Of a stretch of 64,000 nucleotides of DNA, positions 11,292 to 23,012 are shown piece after piece; position 1 is the stretch's first letter; every line of letters starts with the position of its first letter. This DNA comes from Beverwykella pulmonaria. Lineage: Eukaryota > Ascomycota > Dothideomycetes > Pleosporales > Melanommataceae. The position numbers were made by a program, and so were the translations under genes. The stretch lies in the NCBI GenBank assembly GCA_001599595.1, contig BCHH01000008.1, positions 2,057,690 through 2,121,689 on the forward strand. Reading direction: 5' to 3'. The notes below the pieces were generated by a model that was not told the DNA's origin, ran no database searches, and was given only the letters and a program-made list of their open reading frames with translations.

Positions 11292-12132
11292 TCATAACCC
11301 CACAAACCTCAAAGCCCTCATCTTAGCCCCTTCCCAACTATTCAACTTGGGCCTCACATCCAAATAAAAGTTCAAATCCTTGCCCGGCTTCTTCTCATCC
11401 TTGCCTGCATAAAAATCAATTACATATTCGACTTTCGTCCCACACCGATCCACAACCCAGTCGTGACGATCGAAGGGAGCCTGATAGCCTATAAGCGTGT
11501 TCCATCTTGCGCGCGGTGTGAGGGAGGACGAGAGGCCGGAGAAGGATTCGAGACGGGGTCCGCCACAACTATTCCTCGTCAGTCCCATTTACTCGGAATT
11601 TCAGGGAAATTGGTAAGTGTTCTACGTACGCCTCCGATCCCCTCCCCTCCTCCCACTGTTTAATCTCTGCCCACGCGCGCTCATTCACTGCATTATGAAT
11701 CGGCACAATCGTCTTCATATCCCCGGCATTGGGATCGTAGCTTTTCCTCTTCATTGCATTGAAGAACATCTGTTCGGATGGGTAAATCCAATTCCCCGTC
11801 CTCTTGTCCGCGCCGGTTTCTCCCTCACTGTTTGCCGGTTTCTTTCCCTCCTGTTGAACTGTAGTGTCGGGCGTCGTCCTCGGTATGGACGAGACCTCGC
11901 GCTGGGTTCCGAGACGTAAAGAGGCGAGGATTCCGGGGCCAGGCGGGGATGTTGTGGGCTTTTGGTCTAGTTGCGAGGAATCGCAGCCCTCGGCTTGGAG
12001 GGGCGAGTGTGGGTGCGGCGGGGGAGCAGCATTGGCGGCTTGAGCTTTAGCTCGCGCTTGCTTGAGCCATGCCTCGCGGGTCTTGTCGTCGACGGGACAG
12101 GCGGCGGCGGTAGAATCGTCGCGTGAGGACAT
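11292..12132 (-). CDS. CYC3: Cytochrome c/c1 heme lyase (holocytochrome c synthase)
   Basis: Two exons, 12132-11630 and 11568-11292, 259 residues. The enzyme attaches heme to apocytochrome c (or c1) in the mitochondrial intermembrane space. The N-terminus has a Cys-Pro heme-regulatory motif (AACPVDDKTREAWL). A low-complexity linker is followed by the family core NWIYPSEQMFFNAMKRK, the heme-binding histidine segment TIVPIHNAVNERAWAEI and, after the intron, CGGPRL...GYQAPFDRHDWVVDRCGT. The intron is 61 bp (GTACGT to GGAATAG) and restores phase exactly. Whether this copy serves cytochrome c (CYC3) or c1 (CYT2) cannot be decided by eye. It is head to head with the MVD1 gene across 367 bp. Confidence 0.85.
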
Positions 12133-12499
12133 TCGTGGAGAGTAGGGACCGGGGGTAGCTTTGCAGATGCGGAGGGCGCGGCGATGCCATGCGGTGATGT
12201 GTGGTTGTAGAAAAAGTTTAGCGTGGGGCGGTTTGGGTCGGTGGTGATTGGTTGGAGGGGAACTTCACCGCTTTGGAGGGGTATTTAGGGTTGGGTTTGT
12301 GCTTTTTGAAGACTTCAATTGAGAGCGAAGTCTAGGCCCTGGGAAGACAGAGGCAGGATTGAAGGTTTTGTGAAGTCTGACGCCGGACATCTTTGCTCGT
12401 TCCTCTCCTGAAATTTGATCAAGCTCCCACTCCATCAACATCAACCCACAACCTCGTTTCCTCCCCCACCACGATTCCTCCTCCACACCACCCGCAACC
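12133..12499. promoter_or_regulatory. Shared promoter of heme lyase and MVD1
   Basis: This 367-bp stretch separates two divergently transcribed start codons. A CCAATCA sequence (minus strand, 12245-12251) fits the consensus of the fungal CCAAT-binding (HAP) complex, which controls respiratory and heme-related genes. It lies 113 bp before the heme lyase ATG. Function is inferred from sequence only. Confidence 0.4.
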
Positions 12500-13696
12500 A
12501 TGCCTTCCACAATCCACCGCGCCAGCACCACAGCCCCGGTTAACATCGCTGTAATAAAGTACTGGGGCAAACGGGACGCCAAACTGAACCTCCCCACCAA
12601 CTCGTCACTCAGCGTGACGCTCTCGCAATCCGACCTCCGCACCCACACCACAGCCTCGTGCTCCTCGACCTACTCTTCCCCGGACACTCTCCTCCTCAAT
12701 GGGTCCTCTCAAGACGTCTCGGGCGCCCGAACTCAAGCTTGCTTCCGCGAGCTACGCGCCCTACGCAAAGCCATTGAAGACGCCGACCCCAATGCCCCCA
12801 AACTCTCCACCTACCCGCTGAAAATTGTGTCGGAGAACAACTTCCCCACGGCCGCGGGACTCGCGAGCTCAGCAGCCGGTTTCGCCGCCCTCGTCCGCGC
12901 GATCGCCAACCTGTACGAGCTCCCAGCCTCTCCCACCGAACTCTCGCGCATCGCCCGTCAAGGCTCCGGCTCCGCATGCAGAAGTCTTTTCGGCGGGTAT
13001 GTAGGCTGGGAGCAGGGCAGCGCGACCGACGGCTCGGACAGTGTGGCCTTCCAAGTTGCCCCCGCGTCCCACTGGCCGGATATGCGTGCGTTGATCCTCG
13101 TTGCCAGCGCCGCAAAGAAAGACGTCTCGTCGACCTCGGGCATGCAAACCACAGTCGCTACATCCTCTCTCTTCGCTTCGCGAGCAAGCGAGACGGTCCC
13201 GAGACGCATGGCGGAGATGCAGAAAGCAGTGCAGGAGAAGGACTTTGAGGCGTTCGGCAAGGTCACTATGATGGACAGCAATAGCTTCCACGCTACATGT
13301 CTGGATACGTATCCGCCGATTTTCTACCTGAACGATACGAGCAGGGCGGCGATTAAGGCAGTGGAAGCTATCAATGCAGCGGCGGGGAAGATTATCGCGG
13401 CGTATACGTTTGATGCGGGCCCTAATGCGGTGATTTACTATCTCGAGGAGAACGAGAAAGAGGTTGCGGGCCTGTTCAAGGCGGCGTTAGGCGAGAAGGA
13501 CGGCTGGGCTGGGAAGAGAGGGGATGCAGTGGAGGCCAATGCTGACGCATTGGAGAAGGCTAAGGTGGAGGCCAGTGTGGCGCTTGAGACGCTGAAGGAG
13601 GGTGTGAGTAGGATCATTCTCACTGGTGTTGGCGAAGGGCCCGTCAAGACGGAGGAGAGTCTGATCGATGAGAAAGGTGAGCCAGTCTCATCGTAA
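12500..13696 (+). CDS. MVD1: Diphosphomevalonate decarboxylase
   Basis: Intronless, 398 residues, close to the 396 of the yeast enzyme. It performs the ATP-dependent decarboxylation of mevalonate diphosphate to isopentenyl diphosphate, the step feeding ergosterol and prenyl synthesis. Visible motifs are the N-terminal TAPVNIAVIKYWGKRD, the GHMP-kinase ATP loop NFPTAAGLASSAAGFAALV at about residue 115, SGSACRSLFGGYVGW, and AYTFDAGPNAVIYY, which holds the catalytic aspartate region. The ATG sits in a good context (CAACCATGCC). The C-terminal 35 residues are a variable acidic tail. The prenyl product links loosely to the RHO1 geranylgeranylation signal elsewhere in the window. Confidence 0.95.
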   Translation: MPSTIHRASTTAPVNIAVIKYWGKRDAKLNLPTNSSLSVTLSQSDLRTHTTASCSSTYSSPDTLLLNGSSQDVSGARTQACFRELRALRKAIEDADPNAPKLSTYPLKIVSENNFPTAAGLASSAAGFAALVRAIANLYELPASPTELSRIARQGSGSACRSLFGGYVGWEQGSATDGSDSVAFQVAPASHWPDMRALILVASAAKKDVSSTSGMQTTVATSSLFASRASETVPRRMAEMQKAVQEKDFEAFGKVTMMDSNSFHATCLDTYPPIFYLNDTSRAAIKAVEAINAAAGKIIAAYTFDAGPNAVIYYLEENEKEVAGLFKAALGEKDGWAGKRGDAVEANADALEKAKVEASVALETLKEGVSRIILTGVGEGPVKTEESLIDEKGEPVSS

Positions 13697-14005
13697 GAAA
13701 CGGCCGGTAGGTACTGCAGATATTCGGCATGGACCCAAAAGTTTGAGAAGATACCCGTCATAGCGAACAATTGCTGAAGCGTTCGATCGATCGGAAATAT
13801 GAATATGAGAAATATATATACCATTAAAACGCACGCCATCGCTCATAGAGACACATGCTGCAGACCGCACCTACACAGCTTATTGATGCTGAAACGCCCC
13901 AGACGCCGTCGTGTGACGCGTGATATCCATGCAACCCTCCCACAGCCCATCCTACACAACCAAGAAAAAGAGGGAGAAGAGAAGAGTGCGAGCCTCTGAT
14001 CGCAT
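13697..14005. other. 3' flanks of convergent genes
   Basis: About 310 bp holding the 3' untranslated regions of MVD1 (plus) and the ER J-protein (minus). No further gene is seen. Confidence 0.5.
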
Positions 14006-15230
14006 TTAATACACAATCCCCAGATCCCGTAACCGTTTGCAGTTCGGCATCTCCATCTTGCGCGCCGTCATCATCTTCTGTGTATCGGGATAGAACCAGC
14101 CCTGGGCATCCTGTATCATTCTCGCCTGCTGCTGGTGCTCATATTCGCATTTCAGATTGATCCCGTGCACGTATTTCGTCTCTACTATCTCGTCCAGCTT
14201 CTTCCATTTCCTCGCCGTGTACTCCTCTACATCAGCCGGGTTGACCCAGTAGGGAACGTGCAACCGCCAAGAGGTGTGCTTGAGCGTATTCGGGGGCTTT
14301 GCGGCATCCAAATTGAATGCGGGGCCTTGGGGCACTGATGGGCCGCTGAAGAGTGAGGAGAGGAGCGGTAGGATGAAGAGGAGGAGAAGTGGGAGGAGGG
14401 ACGAGAGCGCGCTGGAGATGCTTGGTTGGCCTTCGGAACCTGCGGGTTGTGCAGTGTCTGGCCTTCTTCTTGGTCGCCCGCCGCCGAATTGGTGCACGCG
14501 GATGCCGGGGCCGCCGCCGAGATTGAAGACGAAGCCAGGGCCGGTGTTGAAGATGCCGCCGCCTGTGAATATACATTAGCTTACCAATCCTTCCACATTC
14601 ATGAAGTCGAGAGAGAGGGAATGTGAAACCCACCGAATGGACCACCGCCGCCAAATCCCCCACCCATACCCCCGCCAAAGAACTGCCTGAACATTTCCTC
14701 GGGCGATATCTCCTCTTCCCACATAGGCCCCTGTCTCTGGGAGCCGCCCGAAGCCCGATTGAAGTTGCTGAAAGGGGATGCGCCGGCACCCGCTGACGCG
14801 CCCGGGAAGCGGGAATCAGGGTCGCCGCCAAAGCGGTCGAATTTGGCTTTCTTGTCTGGATCGGAGAGGACCTGGAAGGCTCTTGACACCACTTGCATCA
14901 CACATTAGCATCTCCTGCCTCATCCCAGTATGGGCAAATAGGTAGCGTACGCTTGAAGGCCTCATCGGCCCCATCGTACCCATTCTTATCAGGATGGGTC
15001 AGCAGACTGAGCTTCCGGTACGCCTTTTTGATCTCGCCCTCGCTGCACGTTGTCCTCACTTCCTCCAGGCCCAGGATCTCGTAGAAGGCGGTCGGCGAAC
15101 ATCGTTTTATCCTTATGACGGCGGCTTTCTGCTCGACTGTGAAGGCTCGGCCCGCGCTGCCATCGTGATGTTGTCGGTTTTTGGCGTCGCCGTTGGGTCG
15201 GGGGTCCGCACCGCTAGTTTTAGCGGACAT
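14006..15230 (-). CDS. HLJ1: ER-membrane J-domain protein (Hlj1/DNAJB12 type)
   Basis: Three exons, 15230-14951, 14891-14634 and 14562-14006, 364 residues. The J domain lies at about residues 45-115 (FYEILGLEE, then the HPD tripeptide in LSLLTHPDKNG, then SRAFQVLSDPDKKAKFDRFG). A Gly/Phe-rich linker follows (FFGGGMGGGFGGGGPFGG). A single strong membrane segment follows (SSLLPLLLLFILPLLSSLF) before the C-terminal DUF1977-like region ending LRDLGIVY. This order is that of ER tail-anchored Hsp40s which recruit Hsp70 to misfolded membrane proteins for ERAD. The start is the ATG giving MSAKTSG; an upstream frame extension lacks support. It is head to head with the AIM19-like gene over 334 bp. Confidence 0.85.
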
Positions 15231-15564
15231 TCTGGCTAGGGGTGGGCCGCGCGCACACGCAAATATGAGCGAGTGCGTGGAGGCGGGACTACGGCGATGG
15301 AAGGAATAGGAGATGTGGGCGGAGGAGGATATGCGGGCACGACGGGGGGTTGTTTGGATGTCTGATGGCGGCCGTGGAGGCCACAGCAACAAAGTGTTCG
15401 GGTAGTTGTAAGCACGGACCAAACGTCATTGAACGTACAGTGAAAGTCATGCTCGGCATTACTTGCATCTGCATGCATTCCAACAACACCATCGCCTGTC
15501 CAATCTCTTTTCACTGGCCTCCAATTCTCAATTGAAGCCGTCGCCATTTCGTTTAGGGCCAACC
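15231..15564. promoter_or_regulatory. Shared promoter of J-protein and AIM19-like genes
   Basis: A 334-bp gap between divergent start codons. No specific factor site stands out. Confidence 0.4.
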
Positions 15565-16070
15565 ATGTCGGACAAGCAGACCAAACAAGGCATCCTGCGA
15601 CAGCTGCGCAACTGGGGAGGTTCGTCATTGCATCCAACCTCGACCTCACGTGCACTGATATGTACATGCAAAATGTAGAGGCATCTGTCCCGCCAACCCT
15701 ACTTGCAACCTTGATAACGGCCCAGAATATGCGCCCCTTCCAGCCACTCCCTATGATGTTTCCGCCGGTGCTTCTATTTTCCAGTTACTTGAACTTGAGC
15801 GGTTACGAGACTGACGCTGCGGGGATTACGGCAGCGTGGAGTGGATTGTATGGATTGTTGGCTTTGCGGCGGAGACAGGTGAGTTTCCCTGCATGATTTG
15901 GTTGGTCGTGGAATTCATGGATTGACTTGGGTGTTTAGGGGCTGAAGAAGAAGATGACTTTACGTGGCGTGGTTCGTGGAGCGTCAATAGGCTTATGTGC
16001 TGTCAATGTCACGGGATGCGGTCTTGCATACGTCTTCGGAAGGAGAGAAAAGGAGGAGACGACCACATGA
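15565..16070 (+). CDS. AIM19: Small mitochondrial membrane protein, AIM19-like
   Basis: Three exons, 15565-15619, 15679-15878 and 15939-16070, give 128 residues. The short first exon encodes MSDKQTKQGILRQLRNWG. Both introns are GT-AG and about 60 bp, and the joined frame is uninterrupted. Two hydrophobic stretches are visible (PMMFPPVLLFSSYLNLSG with TAAWSGLYGLLAL, and ASIGLCAVNVTGCGLAYVFG), separated by a basic loop, ending in a charged tail. This small two-to-four-helix layout fits the fungal Aim19 family, named from a yeast mitochondrial inheritance screen with no known reaction. The family call rests on recognition of the pattern RPFQPLP...SYLNLSGYETD and is moderate. Confidence 0.6.
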
Positions 16071-16654
16071 GTCAATAAAGAAGATCTTTTCTCTTGTACC
16101 ATATTGTACGGATACGGATAATGTATGAGAGCTCCAGAGTACATGATATTAAAGGTCACAAATGATGAACATGGCGTCCCGTGAGTATTCCTAGCCATTT
16201 TAATTACGTTACCAGCATTCAACGCACGCTGATGTATAAGCCAACGTCCACTAACAGCATTACTAAAGAAAGACTTAGAAGGATACACGCGGATGACCCT
16301 CTCTTTATTCATCGTTGTCCATGCTTGGGCGATAGGGCGTCAAGTATGATTTATACTATTCTTTAATGGTCCTTTCCCCACCTAAGAGCACTTCGAACCG
16401 CCTCAGGCGCACCAACTACTCCACTACATCGTCAGCAATCGCTTCGAGCTCTTTCTCTCTCTCTCCCCCCTTCCCCTCCCCTCCCGTAATTCAAACCCCA
16501 TCTCTACCCCGTTCAAACCAACCTTGAGTCTATGATGAGATACGAGTCTTAGCAAGACTCTGAATATTAAAATAGCCGCAGGGAGGAGTTTGCTTACTAC
16601 ACAATAGTTAATACCTATTCACAATAGCCAGATAAGCATAAGAGTAGAAATTAT
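16071..16654. other. Intergenic, nothing recognised
   Basis: 3' flank of the AIM19-like gene and AT-rich spacer with a pyrimidine-rich tract at about 16450-16490. No gene seen. Confidence 0.5.
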
Positions 16655-17115
16655 CTAAACTGTTCGAACATTAAACAGGCAGGAAACAAGAGACTTGTTG
16701 CCCGAGAAACGGCTCTTCTCTGCCGAAAATAACTTATTAAACACCGTTTCCTTCACCTCACCGATCTCTTTTGCCGACAGATCAGGGTTTACCTTTCCCT
16801 GCTTGTCGACGTACGTCTCGTAGCTCCATTTGAAAGGAGGGGGTTTGTGCTGTCGAGCTTGAATTATCGGCCGGGGCCGAATTCCGCAGTGATGTGCGAA
16901 TAGTGGTGATGTAGTTTTGGATGTTGATTACGATGTTAAAGCGGAGCGTAAGGCGGTTGGTGAGAGCACGGTTTGTTGTGGGTAGTTCCATTGTCGGACG
17001 GGAAGTCCTTGGATATAGAGGTGCGAGACCGTTAGAAATACCAAGGAAGTTTGTATCCAAATGCTGTGGTTGGCTTTGCAAACACAATACGAGCGGCTGA
17101 TCGGCTTCCTGAAGG
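16655..17115 (-). pseudogene. Unrecognised broken gene relic
   Basis: One minus-strand frame reads open on both sides of a single TAA at 16928-16930. The upstream part contains SHLYIQGLPVRQWNYPQQTV and the downstream part PLFAHHCGIRPRPIIQ, then PPPFKWSYETYVDKQGK and KEIGEVKETVFNKLF, ending at 16655. The composition is protein-like, with acidic and basic residues in helix-like spacing, and no ATG heads the frame. A CAA to TAA change would explain the stop. I do not recognise the family. A last exon of an unspliced gene is an alternative. Confidence 0.35.
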
Positions 17116-17779
17116 CCCTACGATTTCAGTCCCAATTTATTATGGGCTACGGCTCTGTTGCGAGACTCCTATATTCTTTACGCTGAAGAATAGCAAGCAT
17201 GATCCAGGATGTTGCTGAAAAACATGGACCGTATCTTGTCTCATACAACGTATCTCAAGAAAGCTGTTTCTGACCGAGTTAAAATGGCGATGCCAACGAC
17301 AACGACGATGACGATGTACAATACTAGTACCCTCGAAGGGTGTATGGATTGGAACGGGTGATGGATATCAAATAGTCGCGATTTCCAGTATACGAGTACT
17401 AGAAGAAGCGACAATGAACCCGAGACGCGAAGGGAGTAGATTAGGAAGAAATCGTCCTGTCGAAGACACATTGTTACACTCGTCAGCTAATAGTAGGCCA
17501 ATGCCGGGGATGGCAAGAGTAAGTCAGAGGGTACAAGGCTCGACACAGCCTTATCGAATGTCAATTGCAAAGACTGAAACGAGACTCGAAGTGATGAGAT
17601 GCTACCAAAGCTATCCGCATTGCGTGATAACCTGGTTCTACAAGCCTATCATGCAGAATCCCGAGACTCTCAGACCAAATCCTTCTACCTGCGGAGAGGA
17701 CGCCCTAACACCTAGTATGCGTGATCGTAGCACCCTGCCTGAGGGAATTTCGCTGTTCTCAACAGCCAACACTTACTGT
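17116..17779. other. 3' flank of UFD2, no gene seen
   Basis: Spacer between the relic and the end of UFD2. The plus-strand frame at 17414-17998 overlaps UFD2 and has no motif. Confidence 0.5.
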
Positions 17780-20700
17780 TTAAGAAGTGTCCATCGGGTC
17801 GTCCACGCTCACGGCTGCCCTCTCCGCCAACTTCTCAGCCAGCTTAGCCGACTTCCATGCTTGAATCTTCTCTTTCAACTCTGTATCTGGAATAACCTGC
17901 TCGATGGTAAGAGGTACGCGGTTGAACGGGTCGTTCGGGTCGCTCAGGAGATGACTCCGAATAGTGCTGCGGTCCACAACGTTCTTGCTCGTCGGTAGAA
18001 TAACAGGATCTTCCATGAGGGACGCCAGGATAGGGTCGAGGAACTCTTCAGGTATCTCCCCGAGATCAGCTTCCTCAAGCTCGGCCTCCTCCTGCGCGAC
18101 TTTGATGCGTTCCGCCAGACGTGCCCAGTCTTGAAGTTGCTCTGCCGACTTGAGAGCAAATCGTTGCATAATGTTCATTGCTGTTGTGAAGTGTTCAGGC
18201 CTGTAGGAGCGTCCGTCTGTAGCTACTGCGTCAATAAAGGTCTTCTTATCTTTCAGATTGAGGTAGACATCTGAGATTTCAGAGAGCATCTGTTTCGGAT
18301 CCCAGCCGTATTCTTGTGCGTTCTCAACCTTCAAACTTGATTTCTTGGGTCCAACGAGCGCATCAAGGTTGTAGTCCAGCATATGTGCCAAGCGTTGGAC
18401 GATTTCGGGCATGGTGAATGAATCACTCAATGCTTCCGTGAAAAGCTTCAGCATGGCCACGGTCTCGTTCGTGAGTTGCATATAGCTCTTTGCTTTGCTC
18501 TGCGCAGCCGACAATTTTTCCTCCGTTTCCGTTCGGGTATTTGCATCCATGTCCTCGGGCGCAGATTTGAGCACCTTGGAGAGCTCATGGATCTGTGTGA
18601 AGGCGGTGAACGACTCGTCAAGGACGAAGGTGACATCATTGAGAAGGAGATTGACGAATTGGACGAAGAAGTCGAGGTTGACGCTACGTTAAATTAGCTT
18701 ACGGATACACTATAAATGGGCTTACACATACCGAGCCTCCGTGGCGAGATTTTCCCGGTAGATGGGGTTGGGCCATATGCACTTGATAACCTGGAAAATC
18801 TCGTATCGGATGTTGAACTTGTCGTAGAATTGAGTGTGTGCGCCAGTGCTCTCACACTCATTGTAGAATTTCATTAGCGAATGAAGAAGATGCTTGGTTG
18901 CGAATTTGTGGGCGAACAAAGCGTCCCCGAGAACTCCCTTCTTGTGGCCGCGGACTTCCCAAACGCCATGGTAGAGAATAGTGACGAGCCCAGACTTCAG
19001 GTAAGGATTCTTGATATACTCGGAACTCCGGAGAAAGACTATGCAGATCATCATCAGCTCTTCAGACTGGGTTGATGTGATGATGAGCGGCATCTTGCTG
19101 GTGATGAATTTGAAGTTGTCCACGATGTCCTCGAGGAAATATTCCGGGAGAAACTTGAATGCCGCGGGTTGCTCTTGGGGGAGAGGAAGCTGGAGCGGGC
19201 TTCGGGGAAAGTTGATACCAGGAGAAACAAGACGTAGTAGCCATACGATGACATATCTCATGAATTGCATCGACCTGGCTTGGGCGACTTCATCCAGTAG
19301 CACTCCATCAGTGGCCATGACAGTACACATCCCCTTCGCGATCCGGTCCTTAGCCTTTTGGACGTGGGCATCAAATACCGCAAGCTGTGCGGGATTCTGG
19401 GCGTACTTGTGTCGCTCGGTCTCCATCTTCTTTAGCTGTTTCTCTAACCACTTGACATCTTTTTGCAACTGAGATAGCTTTGTATTCGTAGCTTCTGTTC
19501 CATAGTGATGGGCGGCGACAGTTAAAAAGAATACCTCGGTAATGAAGTTATCTGTACCGGGGGCTTTTGTGCTGTAGAACTCATCAGAAGCGTGTTGGTC
19601 GGCGTTGATCTTTGTTTCGTCTGAGATATCCACACGAGGGTTCCGTCGAAGGTAGTCGACCTCAATACGGTCGACCTTTGAGAAAGTGGCGTCCATGAAA
19701 GGCTCGCACAATCGATCCAGAATCACAGTGATGTTCACCATAAAACCATCGGACGAAACTGTCCTAGCATCAACCTGCAATGCCCTCCTCTTGTGATTCG
19801 CGTTCACCGTCAGCGCGAACCAATCCAACATCTTCTCGCGTGAGTCTTTCGACTTCTTGATAAAGCAGTCTGCAATATCGAACAAGTCATCCTGATGTGT
19901 TTGGAGGGTCATTCGCAGCGCTTTCTGGCAATTCAGTACGGCTTCCTTAGCTATTGTCTGAGGACTAGCAAAGTAGTTCAAAGCAACTTCGCCCTGCATT
20001 GGCGAGAGTCGGAAGAACGGGCCAAGCAGTGTCCTAGTCTCGATCTGTTGAGGTTCAAGATTCGGGGGGAGGAACATTGGGGACTCGGCGAGGGCGACCA
20101 ACAGTGGTTGATAGCGCACGAAGTTGCGCATAGCGAGAATGTACGGTTTGAAATCGTCGTTCATGGACATCTTTGACAGTTTCCTGCTGATTTGCTCCAT
20201 GGCGCCAACGAGAACTTCCTTGACGCTCTCGTCCTCGTTGAATCGGGAGACAGCTTCGCTCAGAAATTCATGGCAGAGGCCGCGATCGTTTTCGGGATCG
20301 ACAAGGAGATACTCGGCTAGCGGGTTTCCAGGAGGAGCATCTTCACCGAACATGTCAGGGATCGTTGCGGCGAATATGCAATAGCTGAAGCATAACCGGC
20401 GGGCTTCCTTTAGTATTTCATGCTTTGGGTCCTGCTTGTTATGTACTCCCCTGAACAGTTTTGAGACCCTCTTCCAGCATCCCAGAAGGTAGTCCATTGG
20501 TTTTCCTTCCGACTTGCTGGAAGCTGACTCAAGAATCGCCTGGTCTAGTATGTCCGTGGTCAACCGCAAGGGCCGATTCTCATCTTCAAGGTCGCTCTTG
20601 ACGCCCGACAGAAAGTACAATCGGTTCCCATGTCCATCGCGCGTGTCGTCCGGGTCCAACGTTATACGAAATATCGAACTGAGGGTGCGATCTTCCCAAA

Positions 20701-21096
20701 CTTCCATATTCGCTGACCCAGCCTCACTGGCACCGCCGCCATTCGCGGGATTGGAAGGCTTCGGCTTGATGTGTATTCGCGAGGCAGGTTTGCTCTCTGC
20801 GGTCATGCCTAACTGCGAGAAGGGGTTCTGTTTCGGGGTGGTCGGCGCTGGTGACGGAGCTTGTGAAGACGACGGAAGCTTGGGCGTTGAGCTGCCGGAC
20901 GACGATGCTGCTGGCGCTGGGGAAGAACGAGAGCTTCCTCCTGCTGTCGACGGGCCTTGGAGTTTCGCAAGGCGCTTCGCACGAATCTACTCATTTTGTC
21001 AGCAACTGGCTTAGAAATGGCCGAGGGGAGCTCCACCTTGTCGGCGTCGGCCATTACGGTGTCTTGATTCGGGGGTGGGGGCGGTGGGTCGTCCAT
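17780..21096 (-). CDS. UFD2: Ubiquitin chain elongation factor E4 (U-box ligase)
   Basis: Three exons, 21096-21037, 20986-18732 and 18683-17780, total 1072 residues. Ufd2 extends ubiquitin chains on substrates bound to Cdc48/p97 and hands them to the proteasome. The first exon encodes only MDDPPPPPPNQDTVMADADK. A 50-bp intron then joins to IRAKRLAKLQGPS, the conserved family start. The large core (about residues 150-950) is the all-helical Ufd2 repeat region, with ENLATEARVNLDFFVQFVNL spanning the second splice site. The U-box is at about residues 985-1055 (EEFLDPILASLMEDPVILP, then NDPFNRVPL). Length fits filamentous fungal orthologues (yeast 961). It is divergent from RHO1. Confidence 0.95.
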
Positions 21097-23012
21097 GGCG
21101 CAGGTGGGATTGTCTGCTGCTGGTTGTATGTATGCGCCGTGCGTGTCGGGGGCTATGTGTCCAAGGCAGATAAAAATTAGAAGAGCGTGGTATGTGTCGT
21201 GAGTGAATGGCGTTGCTACCTAATCCAGCAAGTTGAGGACCCTCTATTGCAGTTAGAAAGTCCGTGCGCTGCCCCGCCACAGCTGAGCCAGTGCGCCAAA
21301 GCACGTGGCTTCCAGGGCGTGGTGGAAAGTCGTGGAAGCATAATGAATTACTTGACCACCATTCATTGTTTACACTGTTTACATTCGTAGATCACATTCG
21401 TAGATCACGGTAGCAGGAGGAGCATTCCAGCTACGGATTCGAACCACACAAAAAGTGGATTAACACTAATTCGGGGGTTGCCTATCTACTGCCAGTACTC
21501 CACGCTGCTGGGCTGCGAGCCTTCACTATCATCGGGCCTTCTTTACCCCATTCCATGGATTAGGTTTCAGTGGTGACTCTTTCTCTTTCTTCACCAGCAT
21601 TCTGTGAAAGTGGCCATAGCTCTGCACAAGTGGCGTAACGGGGACCCGGCGGATGATGTTCCCGAAGGACTGATCGAAGGCAGCCGTACGAACATCAGTT
21701 CACGTGGGGGTCGCTGAGAGGTTCTTGAGGACCCGGGAAGATGCAATTCAAGTGGATAGATCAAATGTTCCTCCAGATGCAGAACTGTGTGCAAGCAGTC
21801 CTCGGGGACAGCCAGACTAGAGCCAATGCTTTGCACATCTTCGCTCACAGCGTTTTACACCCCCCTAGAATCATGCATGCGTCCCCTTTCGAGGTGATAA
21901 CTCGATGACTCTGCTCTTCCAAGGTTCTCCGTGCTCAGAGACAAGACGGTGAATGTGCCAAGACTGGACTTGGGCAGCCATTGGCTGTAGCCGAGGTGGA
22001 TATATAAGACGTCCCGGTTGCAGAAGCCAGGCAGCGAGAAGGAGTCAAGAGAACAGTAGCCGGAAGTTGAATTGCAGGCAAGATAGAGCACTGAGACACA
22101 CTCATCGCGGGTGCAACGACACAACGCCCCGCACCTGGAGGGGGAGGCGCAGGCCAGGAGCCGACAATCAAACGCCCATGGCCAGCTGAGTTTGCGGCAA
22201 AGCCTCTTCTTTTCTCTGGAGCCTGGCACAGATGAGCGTCAATCGTTCCTGTTGGAAGTTCGTTCGTGGGAGCGCGGGAGGGCGGATGGGTGAGCACCAT
22301 GTCCAACCTGAAACCTTTCTTGCTTTCGCGGCTGGTGTTCTGTGATGATGACGCGCCTTCTGAAGATAGGGCCATGGGCTACGGGCCATGGTTATGGCCC
22401 CAGCACACACGGCGCAATCGGCAGGCCAGCGTGCAAGTATTCTAGTCTAGCATACGCAATCCGGGCGCAGAGGTTCTCCTGAGTGATGGAAGGGAGAAAG
22501 CAGCGTCACGGGGGGAGCAGCTGGGGCGGGCTGGTAGGGTGGCTTTATCATGGCACCCGCGGGTGCATGGCCAGCCAGCTATCTATTTGGTGTCTGGCGC
22601 CTTGTGTTGATGCGCTTGAGGCCGCTAAAACCCGACCTGGGGCGGTCTGCGACTGCCCTTCGCTCCTGTTGCCTTCACACGCTTCTGCCATAGCAACACA
22701 CCCCTCTGCCCTCTACAAGCGACACTACTTGTGCCCTTTTGCTGCGAATACGACATCTGACCTCTGCATAGCACCAGCCACTCTCGCCGCCCATCACCAA
22801 AGCGTGCGGCTGTGCCTTTGTGTTTGCGTCGCAGGCCGGTACGTGCGTTCTGTTAGTTCCAGGTTGCCTACCGCCTAAGAGCTGCTTCCTCCCATCAACC
22901 ACCACCTACTTCAACACCCTCTCGCTGCCATCTCCCTTGCTGATTGCTCCCTGTCTCTGCAGTTCCCCAATCCTCTACCGATACCCTCGCACATCCCTTC
23001 CGACACATCAAC
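21097..23012. other. UFD2/RHO1 divergent intergenic region
   Basis: A 1.9-kb gap holding two opposed promoters and probably a long RHO1 leader. It becomes C/T-rich toward RHO1 (22860-23010), usual for highly expressed fungal genes. Frames at 21855-22375 (minus) and 22483-22878 (plus) have no motif. A GGATTCGAACC string at 21435-21445 resembles a tRNA T-arm, but no tRNA can be folded around it. Confidence 0.45.
22839..22962 (+). other. Possible 5' UTR intron of RHO1
   Basis: GTACGTGC at 22839 and a pyrimidine-rich acceptor ending CTCTGCAG at 22962 would frame a 124-bp leader intron, 50 bp before the RHO1 start codon, with a GCTGAT branch-like sequence at 22940-22945. Seen as motifs only. Confidence 0.3.

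Noticed and set aside
12696..13291. Several long minus-strand frames
   Set aside because: They lie opposite the conserved MVD1 exon and have Arg-rich, motif-free products.
14232..14831. 199-codon minus-strand frame rich in Arg/Pro
   Set aside because: It runs through an intron of the J-protein gene in the wrong frame.
21435..21445. GGATTCGAACC, the complement of a tRNA T-arm
   Set aside because: A T-stem can be drawn on the minus strand but no matching acceptor 5' strand, D-arm or anticodon arm was found upstream.
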